Assembly: GCA_003512875.1 (NCBI GenBank)
Contig: DONZ01000073.1
Location: 1-15,703 of the forward strand
Origin: Desulfovibrio sp.
GTDB lineage: Bacteria; Desulfobacterota; Desulfovibrionia; Desulfovibrionales; Desulfovibrionaceae
Reading direction: 5' to 3'
DNA length: 15,703 nucleotides
Below, piece after piece: positions 7,566 through 13,395 of the stretch. The position numbers were made by a program, and so were the translations under genes. The notes below the pieces were generated by a model that did no database searches, was not told the DNA's origin, and saw nothing but the letters and a program-made list of their open reading frames with translations. Every line of letters begins with the position of its first letter. Positions within the stretch are counted from its first letter, which is position 1.

Positions 7566-7594
7566 TTGACAAAATCATTGTTTCTATGTATTTA
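7566..7594 (+). promoter_or_regulatory. Probable promoter of the tRNA-Leu gene
   Basis: A consensus -35 TTGACA (7566-7571) is followed after 17 bp by TATTTA (7589-7594), 15 bases before the first base of the tRNA. The -35 is perfect; the -10 is weak. Confidence 0.55.
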
Positions 7595-7609
7595 TTTTTT
7601 TGTGCTGAT

Positions 7610-7698
7610 GCCCGGATGGCGGAATTGGTAGACGCAAGGGACTTAAAATCCCTGGACCCGAAACGGTCGTGCGAGTTCAAGTCTCGCTCTGGGCACCA
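7610..7698 (+). tRNA. tRNA-Leu, anticodon UAA
   Basis: The acceptor stem GCCCGGA pairs with TCTGGGC near the 3' end, followed by A and an encoded CCA (7696-7698). The anticodon stem AGGGA/TCCCT (7637-7641 and 7649-7653) encloses loop CTTAAAA with anticodon TAA at 7644-7646. The D-loop region GGAATTGGTAGACGC, a long variable arm (near 7654-7669) and the T-loop GTTCAAGTC identify a class II leucine tRNA reading UUA and UUG. Its own promoter and terminator suggest a single-gene transcript. Confidence 0.96.
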
Positions 7699-7719
7699 CC
7701 ATTTTTTTGAAGAATGAAA

Positions 7720-7739
7720 GCGGCAGTCTGCCGTTTTTT
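7720..7739 (+). terminator. Intrinsic terminator after tRNA-Leu
   Basis: CGGCA (7721-7725) pairs with TGCCG (7729-7733) over a GTC loop. A G-T pair and A-T pairs extend the base of the stem, and six T residues follow. It begins 22 bases after the tRNA 3' end. Confidence 0.8.
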
Positions 7740-7800
7740 CATTTCCGCCTTCATTTTCTTATTTTTCCATTTTCCCGATATTTTCCTGTTCTTTTAACTG

Positions 7801-7850
7801 TTGAATAATTCTTTTTTTTGTGCCATACTGATATAAATAATTTTTAGGTG
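7801..7850 (+). promoter_or_regulatory. Possible promoter and ribosome site of the M20 hydrolase gene
   Basis: TTGAAT (7801-7806) lies 17 bp before CATACT (7824-7829), and TATAAA follows at 7832-7837, so either box could serve as -10. AGGTG (7846-7850) is a ribosome site seven bases before ATG 7858. The tRNA terminator upstream isolates this gene, so a promoter is expected here. Confidence 0.4.
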
Positions 7851-7857
7851 AAGCATT

Positions 7858-9084
7858 ATGAATGAACAACGCTTTTTGTCACAGCTTGAAGAGTTTTCAA
7901 CGGCATTTAATGATACCAAAGGCAACGGCGTGACCCGCTTTTCCTGGTCGCACACAGCCACATTGGCCCAATCATGGCTTGAAAAAGAATTTTCCCGCAT
8001 GGGAATTTCCTTACGGGCGGACGGTGCCGGCAATTTGCATGCCCATATAAAAGGTAAAACCGACCTGCCCCGGGTCATTGTCGGTTCGCATTTGGACACG
8101 GTGCAAAACGGCGCAAAATACGACGGTTCTTTCGGACTTGTCGCCGCCCTCGAAACATTGCGCTCATTCCGCGAAGAAGGCTTCATTCCTAACCGCAGCA
8201 TTGAATTTATCGCTTTCGCTGAAGAAGAAGGCGCAAATTTCGGAACGACCTGCCTCGGCAGCAAGCTCATAACCGGCATTATTAAGCCAAACGATTTGAA
8301 ATCCCTTTGCAATGATGAAACAAATGCATGGGATATGCTTGAAAAATTCGGTTTGGCCCCTGCCAATCTTGAAAACGAACAAATAGTTCCCCATACTGTT
8401 TACGCCTATCTCGAAGCCCACGTCGAACAGGAAAGAAGGCTTTTTAAAAACAACTATAAGCTCGGCATTGTCAAAGCTATCAGCGCCATGCGGAGTTACA
8501 GGATCATTTATCACGGCGAATCCGTTTTTGCGGCGACCCCGCTCAAGGAACGCAAGGACCCGGTCGTCAGTTTTATCGAATGCCACACGGAAATACAAAA
8601 AGCTGTCGCGTCCGGCATATTCCCTGAAAACACAAGGTTCACCGTTGGACAAATCTGCTGTAATCCGGGAACGCCGATCATGGTTCCCGGCGAATGTATT
8701 TTTACCATTGACATAAGAAATTTGGAAATATCCAATTTGCCCGCCATCAGCGAAAAAATCAAGGAAATCATTGTCAAGGTCGCCGAAAAGAACGGCATTG
8801 GCGTTGATATCATGCCTCTTTCCAGAAGCGGCGGCGTAAAAATGTCCGAATTGGTGCAAAACGCCTACAAAAACGCCACAAATGAACTTGGCTTCGAATA
8901 TTTTGAAATGAACTGCGGAACGGCTCTTGACGCCGCTCCCATGGGAATGGTCGTGCCGGCGGGACTTTTGCTTGTCGCCAACCAAGTCAATTCGGAAACA
9001 GGCGAAAAATACGCTTTGCCGGAAGATTTGTGCAGCGGCGCTTTGGTTTATGAAAAAACCATACGCCAGCTGGTCAGCGAATAA
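7858..9084 (+). CDS. M20-family amidohydrolase (N-carbamoyl-amino-acid hydrolase / allantoate amidohydrolase type), altered metal site
   Basis: The protein has 408 residues, normal for the HyuC/AllC group, which hydrolyses N-carbamoyl or ureido amides with two metal ions. The N-terminal half keeps the expected residues: GSHLDTV (H78, D80), KYDG (D89, the bridging Asp), EEEG (E123 catalytic, E124 ligand) and EAHVEQ (H188). The family's C-terminal ligand motif SGAGHDA reads NCGTALDAAP here, with Leu357 at the histidine position. The lid-domain motif resembling AHAGTTPM reads VFAATPL, with Phe224 replacing its histidine. It may thus have one metal, another substrate, or no hydrolase activity. 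It stands alone, after its own promoter region and before a bidirectional terminator; no hydantoinase or allantoin gene is nearby. A specific substrate cannot be named. Confidence 0.85.
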   Translation: MNEQRFLSQLEEFSTAFNDTKGNGVTRFSWSHTATLAQSWLEKEFSRMGISLRADGAGNLHAHIKGKTDLPRVIVGSHLDTVQNGAKYDGSFGLVAALETLRSFREEGFIPNRSIEFIAFAEEEGANFGTTCLGSKLITGIIKPNDLKSLCNDETNAWDMLEKFGLAPANLENEQIVPHTVYAYLEAHVEQERRLFKNNYKLGIVKAISAMRSYRIIYHGESVFAATPLKERKDPVVSFIECHTEIQKAVASGIFPENTRFTVGQICCNPGTPIMVPGECIFTIDIRNLEISNLPAISEKIKEIIVKVAEKNGIGVDIMPLSRSGGVKMSELVQNAYKNATNELGFEYFEMNCGTALDAAPMGMVVPAGLLLVANQVNSETGEKYALPEDLCSGALVYEKTIRQLVSE

Positions 9085-9160
9085 GCGGCAGCTCCGAAAA
9101 ATCCTCCGCAGACAAAGGCTGACGGCATTGCGACGCAGCAAAAAATCGGCGGAACAAATA

Positions 9161-9196
9161 AAAAACCGGTAAACATAAAGGAATTACCGGTTTTTT
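9161..9196. terminator. Bidirectional terminator between the M20 hydrolase and Crp/Fnr genes
   Basis: AAAAACCGGTAA (9161-9172) pairs perfectly with TTACCGGTTTTT (9184-9195) around an 11-base loop. T-tracts occur on each strand, as needed for two convergent genes. Confidence 0.9.
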
Positions 9197-9202
9197 ATGC
9201 CG

Positions 9203-9871
9203 CTATCCGGCAATTTCCATAAGCTTTTCCCTATCGATTATTTTGACTGTTCCGCGGGATAGTTTAACGATTTCTTCGTCACTGAAATATTTGAGCAAAC
9301 GGCTGACCACCTCGCGGGCAGACCCCATATATTTGGCAATCTGCTCATGGGTGAGCTTTATTTCATCGCACCTGCTCTTTCTCATCTCTTCGCAAAGAAG
9401 CAATGCCAAACGCTTGTCCGCACGCATGAAAAGCACTTGCTGCAGTGTCCACATGGCGTCAGAAAGCCGTTTTGTGGCAAGTTCATAACCAAAGCATTTG
9501 ACGAAAATATTTTTTTCGGAAACGGCATGAAATCTGCCCGGGCTTAAAATCATAAGCTCCGTGTCTTGCTCCGCTTCGACAATCACATCGAAAGAAATGG
9601 AATCAAGGACGCATTGAGCGGTGAAAATGCAGATATTTCCTTCTGAAAGCCTGTAAAGGGTGACTTCCCTGCCCTCTTCCGAAACAATATAAATGCGGAT
9701 TTGCCCCGATTTTATAAGCACAAAACCTGCACACTCATCCGTCCTGTTGATATTTTCGCCTTTTTTAAATGTTTTCGTGCCCGAATAGGTTTTGAACTGT
9801 TCTTTTTCGCTTTCGGATAAATTGTTCCAAAAAGGATAATATTTTTGAAAAAGATTGTTTTTTGTCTGCAT
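9203..9871 (-). CDS. Crp/Fnr-family transcriptional regulator
   Basis: This 222-residue DNA-binding regulator has an N-terminal cyclic-nucleotide-binding-like beta barrel (about 30-115: FKKGENI, SGQIRIYIVSEEGREVTLY, LSEGNICIF), a dimerisation helix, and a C-terminal winged helix whose recognition region is LTHEQIAKYMGSAREVVSRLL (from residue 173). Fnr iron-sulfur cysteines are not in the usual N-terminal spacing, but Cys47, 81, 87, 126, 160 and 168 could give redox or sulfur sensing. The frame extends to a TTG at 9943, which would run through the intergenic palindrome; ATG 9871 with GGGGG upstream is preferred. It is divergent from the dsrE-like gene, which it probably regulates, along with itself. 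The effector is unknown. Confidence 0.88.
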   Translation of the reverse strand: MQTKNNLFQKYYPFWNNLSESEKEQFKTYSGTKTFKKGENINRTDECAGFVLIKSGQIRIYIVSEEGREVTLYRLSEGNICIFTAQCVLDSISFDVIVEAEQDTELMILSPGRFHAVSEKNIFVKCFGYELATKRLSDAMWTLQQVLFMRADKRLALLLCEEMRKSRCDEIKLTHEQIAKYMGSAREVVSRLLKYFSDEEIVKLSRGTVKIIDREKLMEIAG

Positions 9872-9934
9872 AAGCCCCCATTTGCCGTTTATTTTACATT
9901 TTATTTGCAATAATCTTGATTTTTCTTCATGTTT

Positions 9935-9976
9935 TGTGACCAACTCACAGATTTATTGTCTGCATTGTGGCATAAA
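9935..9976 (+). promoter_or_regulatory. Crp/Fnr-like palindrome and -10 box upstream of dsrE
   Basis: TGTGA (9935-9939) and TCACA (9945-9949) form a perfect inverted repeat separated by five bases. These are the half-sites of Crp, though Crp uses a six-base gap. A -10-like CATAAA lies at 9971-9976. The palindrome centre (9942) is about 32 bp from the -10 centre, the geometry of class II activation at about -41. It also lies about 64 bp upstream of the regulator's own start. Confidence 0.55.
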
Positions 9977-10009
9977 GAAGTCACTAAATCAATTTTAAAA
10001 GAGGAAAAT

Positions 10010-10381
10010 ATGCAATTATCAGAATTTGTCGTGACGCTTTTTACCGGTAAAGCCAATCAAAACAATATCACCGTGGCTGCCGTCATGGGGCTGAATGCAT
10101 TGAAGCAAGGGCTTTCCGCAACCATTTTGCTTATGGTTGAAGCCGTGGAATTCAGCGTGCCGGACGCAACCAAAGGGATCGACATCGGCGCTCCTTTCAA
10201 AGAAGTCGGCGGAATTTGGGAACAATTTATGGAAATGGGCGGACAAGTCTGCATTTGTGACGCGTGCTTGACCCACAACGGCTTTACAAAAGACCAAATT
10301 GACAAACGGTATGAAATCATCGGCGGCGGAGAAGTCATCGCCTTGCTTTCCGAAGCCAAGGGAACGCTGCAAATCACCTAG
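10010..10381 (+). CDS. DsrE-family sulfur-relay-like protein
   Basis: This soluble 123-residue protein has the DsrE/YchN-like alpha-beta fold signature: FVVTLFTGKANQN at the start, AVMGLNALKQGLSATILLMVEAVEF, a central GIDIGAPFKEVGGIWEQFMEMGGQVCICDACLTHNG, and the closing IIGGGEVIALL. C81, C83 and C86 cluster where DsrE-family proteins bear the persulfide-carrying or structural cysteine. The ATG at 10010 follows AGAGGA by four bases and is preferred over ATG 9929, which would place the intergenic palindrome inside the gene. Relatives carry persulfide sulfur to tRNA thiolation or dissimilatory sulfur enzymes, or have no known role. The divergent Crp/Fnr gene suggests regulated expression. A DsrE2/peroxiredoxin-type role is the alternative. 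Confidence 0.85.
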   Translation: MQLSEFVVTLFTGKANQNNITVAAVMGLNALKQGLSATILLMVEAVEFSVPDATKGIDIGAPFKEVGGIWEQFMEMGGQVCICDACLTHNGFTKDQIDKRYEIIGGGEVIALLSEAKGTLQIT

Positions 10382-10426
10382 CCGCTTTTTTGAATTTCAT
10401 TCAATATTTTTTAATGAGAAAGCGTT

Positions 10427-10466
10427 ATAAGCCTTGAACCTTACGCTCACGAGGGTCAAGGCTTAT
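10427..10466. repeat. Long hairpin after dsrE without a T-tract
   Basis: ATAAGCCTTGA (10427-10437) and TCAAGGCTTAT (10456-10466) form an 11-bp perfect stem. After one A-G mismatch, CC/GG adds two more pairs, over a loop of about 12 bases. No T-run follows on either strand, so it is not a classical intrinsic terminator. It may protect the 3' end of the dsrE mRNA or be a processing site. The remaining 10467-10515 shows nothing else. Confidence 0.7.
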
Positions 10467-10515
10467 TCTTATCCATTAAAAAAATCAGGCAAAAACAAAC
10501 ATGCCCCGTACGTTC

Positions 10516-10536
10516 AAACGGTACGAACCGTTTTTT
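10516..10536 (+). terminator. Intrinsic terminator between dsrE and copZ
   Basis: AAACGGT (10516-10522) pairs with ACCGTTT (10527-10533) over an ACGA loop, followed by T residues to 10536. It terminates plus-strand reading from dsrE. On the minus strand the same stem has only a short T-run and may partly terminate copZ, which ends at 10577. Confidence 0.8.
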
Positions 10537-10576
10537 CCCTGAATATGGCAGCGTATCGGAATACTCGCGAAGAAAA

Positions 10577-10768
10577 CTATAACACGGCGTCAAAGCCTTG
10601 ATTGTCGATAATTTCCTTTGCCTGCTCCTTGGTAAGACAGCCTTCCCAAGATACGCATTTTTTTTCAAGGTCGACAACGATATTGTTCGCTCCGGCTTTT
10701 GCCATCGCCTCTTTCACTGAGTTGCTGCAATTTTGGCAATGCATGCCATTTACGGTTATTGTTGACAT
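10577..10768 (-). CDS. copZ: Copper chaperone-like heavy-metal-associated domain protein
   Basis: This 63-residue single HMA domain protein has the Cu(I)-binding loop GMHCQNC (Cys11 and Cys14), the following SVKEAM helix, and a C-terminal EIIDNQGFDAV that matches the family's end. It would bind one Cu(I) and pass it to the N-terminal HMA domain of CopA or to a regulator. AAGGAAG sits at optimal spacing before the ATG at 10768. The gene is divergent from copA across 271 bp that hold matching promoter elements, which supports a shared copper response. Mercury or cadmium chaperone function is less likely given its neighbour. The symbol is by family and context. Confidence 0.87.
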   Translation of the reverse strand: MSTITVNGMHCQNCSNSVKEAMAKAGANNIVVDLEKKCVSWEGCLTKEQAKEIIDNQGFDAVL

Positions 10769-10800
10769 AAGCGCTTCCTTTTTTGAGTTTTATCTCACCC

Positions 10801-10828
10801 ATATAAGCTTTTTTTTGAATATGTGCAA
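10801..10828 (-). promoter_or_regulatory. Proximal copZ promoter carrying a TTGCACAT element
   Basis: On the minus strand TTGCAC (10828-10823), a 16-bp spacer and TTATAT (10806-10801) form a good sigma-70-type promoter. A transcript would begin about 25-30 bases before the copZ start codon. The -35 is part of TTGCACATA, which recurs in the distal copy at 10963-10935, together with an A-run and CTTATAT. Confidence 0.6.
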
Positions 10829-10934
10829 GAGCCGTTTGCAGATATATGAAAAAACGCCGAAACAGCAAAAATACCATTTTCATAATATAGTAAAATCATT
10901 AAATATTGATTTTAATATTCATATCAATAACAAT

Positions 10935-10963
10935 ATATAAGTTTTTTTGCGGCGTATGTGCAA
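10935..10963 (-). promoter_or_regulatory. Second, distal copy of the copZ-type promoter
   Basis: TTGCAC (10963-10958), a 17-bp spacer and TTATAT (10940-10935) on the minus strand repeat the layout of 10828-10801, sharing TTGCACATA, an A-run and CTTATAT. It would give a copZ transcript with a leader of about 160 bases. It forms one arm of the inverted repeat shared with the copA promoter. Confidence 0.5.
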
Positions 10964-10982
10964 GTACATTTATATTGCACAT
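10956..10982. promoter_or_regulatory. Inverted repeat between divergent copZ and copA promoters, candidate operator
   Basis: ATGTGCAA (10956-10963) and TTGCACAT (10975-10982) are exact inverted repeats 11 bp apart. Each arm contains the -35 box of a promoter pointing away from the other, so one bound dimer could control both directions. A third copy, ATGTGCAA, lies at 10821-10828. CGGCGTAT also occurs twice as a direct repeat (10950-10957 and 10993-11000). The pattern differs from the CueR and CopY sites I know. The regulator is not encoded in the window. Confidence 0.6.
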
Positions 10983-11003
10983 CCGTATTAAACGGCGTAT
11001 ATT
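10975..11003 (+). promoter_or_regulatory. copA promoter
   Basis: TTGCAC (10975-10980), a 17-bp spacer and TATATT (10998-11003) form a strong promoter. The start site would be near 11010, leaving a leader of about 30 bases with GAGG seven bases before ATG 11040. Confidence 0.65.
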
Positions 11004-11039
11004 CAAATAAATTTCAGAATAGCATATCGAGGTTACCCT

Positions 11040-13394
11040 ATGTTTGATTCAATAATAAAATTCAGACTTGAAGGCATGCATTGCTCCGCATGTTCAGCCC
11101 GTATCGAAAAAGTGATTTCCAAAATGCCGGAAGTGGAAAAAGTAAGCGTCAGCCTTGCGTCCGGCATGGCTGTGATACGTTTGCGGGAAAATGTTTCCAA
11201 GGAAGAAAGAAGCCGGCTCATTGAAAGCATGGCAGGCAAAATCGAAAATCTCGGATTTAAGGCTTTTCATATAGACAATTCCGTAAGCGCCGTGAATTTG
11301 TGGCAAGAACAGCAGGAAAGCATGCAAAAGGAACTGGCGGAAAAAAAACGCCGGGTTCTCATTGAAATTTTGTTCACATTGCCTGTGTTCATCCTTGCCA
11401 TGGGGTATCACGCAGGCTGGGTCGGAATTTCTCACGCATCTGCGGATTTCCATACTTCGGGCAAGGTGATTTTTTCCTTATCAGCCGGACTTTTCATTTT
11501 GATACAATTCATTTGCACACTTATAGTCTTATGGTCCGGCAGGGATTTTTACATTAAAGGCATTCCGAGCCTATGGCACAAGTCGCCAAACATGGATACG
11601 CTTGTCGCCCTCGGAACCGGAGTTGCCTTTATTGTGAGCTTTTATTACGCCATACAGTTTTTCCGTGCGGATTTCATGCTGAAAAACGGAGAAACGGAAT
11701 ACGCCCTTTTGCTGAAACATGCCGTGCATTATTTGTATTTCGAGTCTTCCGCCGTAATCATCGCCCTGATTTCCTTGGGAAAATATTTGGAATTAAAGGC
11801 GAAGAGCAGAACATCCCTCGCCATAAAATCGCTTATGGACCTCTCGCCCAAGACTGTCATCCGCATAAAGGAAAACGGCGGACAGGAACGTATCGGCACA
11901 GAACATGTTTTTCCGGAAGATACGCTTCTTATCCCCAAAGGTGAACAAATTCCCGTGGACGGCATACTTGTGAAAGGCGAAAGCAGTCTTGACACCTCGG
12001 CAATCACCGGAGAATATATGCCTTACCCGGTAAAAGAGGGGGACAGTCTTATTTCCGGTTCGATCAATATCGGCACAGCGTTGACCATGCGTGCGGAAAA
12101 AACCGGCGAAGACAGCGTTCTTGCAAAAATCATCCGTCTTGTGCAGGAAGCGCAAAGTTCCAAAGCGCCCATTGCCAAATACGCCGACACGATCAGCCTT
12201 TATTTTGTTCCTGCCATATTGGGTATCGCTCTTCTGACGTTTGTTTACTGGTTTTTCATGCAGGAAAATTTCGGGCTCGCCATTTTGTTTACCGTATCCG
12301 TGCTTGTGGTGGCGTGCCCCTGCGCTTTGGGCTTGGCAACGCCCATGTCCATCATGGTTGCCACCGGCAGGGGGGCGAAGCTCGGCTTGCTTATAAAGAA
12401 CGGAACGGCATTGGAGCTTGCGGGCAAAGCGGATACCGTGGTTTTCGATAAGACCGGCACCCTGACAAAAGGCAAGGCGGACGTTTCGCTCGAATATATT
12501 TCACCAAACGAAAATCCGCAGGAAATTATCTCTCTTGCTTACGCCATGGAGAAAAATTCCGCCCACCCATTGGCACAGGCGTTTTTAGAGAGTTTTTCCG
12601 CAAATGAATCGCTTTTGCCTTTGCTTGAAAATGTGCGGGAAAAAACCGGGCGGGGCATTTATGCCGAACATAAAGGCAAAAAATATATTCTTGGCAATCA
12701 AAACTTCCTCTCGGAAGAAGGAATCACAATAAACGCTGAAGAGCAAAAACGCATTGACGCCATTACGGAACAAGCCAAAAGCCCTTTGTTCTTCGCTGAA
12801 ATCGATGAAGCGAAAATAATAGCCCTGTTTTCCATTGAAGACAGCATACGCGAAGCAAGTTTCGCCCTTATCGGACAATTGAAAAAACAAAATATCCGTC
12901 CTGTGCTTTTGAGCGGCGACAATAAAAAGACCGTGCTTGCCGTAGCGAAAAAAATCGGCATTGCGGAAGAATCTTGCTTTTATGAAGTGCTGCCGACGGA
13001 AAAGGAAGCTTGCATTGCCAAGCTGAAAGAGCAGGGGCACATTGTGGCTATGGCAGGTGACGGCATTAACGACGCACCCGCCTTGGCTTCCGCCCATGTG
13101 GGAATTGTCATGGGCGGCGGAATGGATATAGCCCTTGAAGCGGGCGATATTGTTCTTCTGCATGGTATCGAAGGACTTGACACGGCATTGCGCCTGAGCA
13201 AAGCGACCATGAACAATATCAAATTAAGCCTTTTTTGGGCGTTTTGTTATAATATCATTCTTATACCGGTGGCGTGCGGATTTTTTTATTTCTCCCACGG
13301 CATAAGTTTTTCGCCCATGTTTGCGGGAGCCGCCATGGCGCTTTCTTCCGTTTCCGTGGTGACAAACGCTTTGAGGCTGCGTACGTTCAAATAA
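11040..13394 (+). CDS. copA: Cu(I)-exporting P-type ATPase
   Basis: This inner-membrane P1B-1 ATPase pumps Cu(I) out of the cytoplasm. It has 784 residues with one N-terminal HMA domain (GMHCSAC, Cys15 and Cys18), then eight expected membrane segments. Key residues are the intramembrane CPC (426-428, ACPCALGLATP), actuator TGE (323-325), phosphorylated Asp470 in DKTGTLTKG, the P1B His509-Pro510, hinge GDGINDAP (673-680), and the Cu(I)-specific Tyr737-Asn738 in segment 7 with Met766 and Ser769-770 (MALSS) in segment 8. These point to copper or silver rather than zinc or cadmium. The gene is divergent from copZ and followed after 1 bp by comEC, so read-through expression of comEC is likely. Confidence 0.96.
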   Translation: MFDSIIKFRLEGMHCSACSARIEKVISKMPEVEKVSVSLASGMAVIRLRENVSKEERSRLIESMAGKIENLGFKAFHIDNSVSAVNLWQEQQESMQKELAEKKRRVLIEILFTLPVFILAMGYHAGWVGISHASADFHTSGKVIFSLSAGLFILIQFICTLIVLWSGRDFYIKGIPSLWHKSPNMDTLVALGTGVAFIVSFYYAIQFFRADFMLKNGETEYALLLKHAVHYLYFESSAVIIALISLGKYLELKAKSRTSLAIKSLMDLSPKTVIRIKENGGQERIGTEHVFPEDTLLIPKGEQIPVDGILVKGESSLDTSAITGEYMPYPVKEGDSLISGSINIGTALTMRAEKTGEDSVLAKIIRLVQEAQSSKAPIAKYADTISLYFVPAILGIALLTFVYWFFMQENFGLAILFTVSVLVVACPCALGLATPMSIMVATGRGAKLGLLIKNGTALELAGKADTVVFDKTGTLTKGKADVSLEYISPNENPQEIISLAYAMEKNSAHPLAQAFLESFSANESLLPLLENVREKTGRGIYAEHKGKKYILGNQNFLSEEGITINAEEQKRIDAITEQAKSPLFFAEIDEAKIIALFSIEDSIREASFALIGQLKKQNIRPVLLSGDNKKTVLAVAKKIGIAEESCFYEVLPTEKEACIAKLKEQGHIVAMAGDGINDAPALASAHVGIVMGGGMDIALEAGDIVLLHGIEGLDTALRLSKATMNNIKLSLFWAFCYNIILIPVACGFFYFSHGISFSPMFAGAAMALSSVSVVTNALRLRTFK

Positions 13395-13395
13395 T

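Noticed and set aside
7423..7609. Possible cobalamin riboswitch upstream of cobT
   Set aside because: No B12-box-like sequence or multi-stem fold was found. The gap holds only several GCGGAA-like repeats and the tRNA promoter on the other strand.
7610..7698. tRNA-Leu as an integration site for a mobile element
   Set aside because: No integrase, no direct repeat of the tRNA 3' end and no foreign-looking genes were seen nearby.
8164..9141. Long open frame of 325 codons on the minus strand opposite the M20 hydrolase gene
   Set aside because: It lies entirely antisense to a gene with clear family motifs, its translation is low-complexity and Phe/Arg-rich without recognisable domains, and it has no ribosome site.
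9203..9943. Longer 246-codon reading of the Crp/Fnr gene from TTG 9943
   Set aside because: The extra 24 residues do not resemble the family, no ribosome site precedes the TTG, and the extension would include the intergenic palindrome.
9929..10381. Longer 150-codon reading of the dsrE-like gene from ATG 9929
   Set aside because: It lacks a ribosome site and covers the palindrome and -10 box; ATG 10010 has AGAGGA at proper spacing and begins with the family's first strand.
10665..10883. 72-codon minus-strand frame with a hydrophobic start (MKMVFLLFRRFFIYLQ), overlapping copZ out of frame
   Set aside because: It runs through the proximal copZ promoter and the copZ coding region, and has no ribosome site; the HMA protein in the other frame is clearly real.
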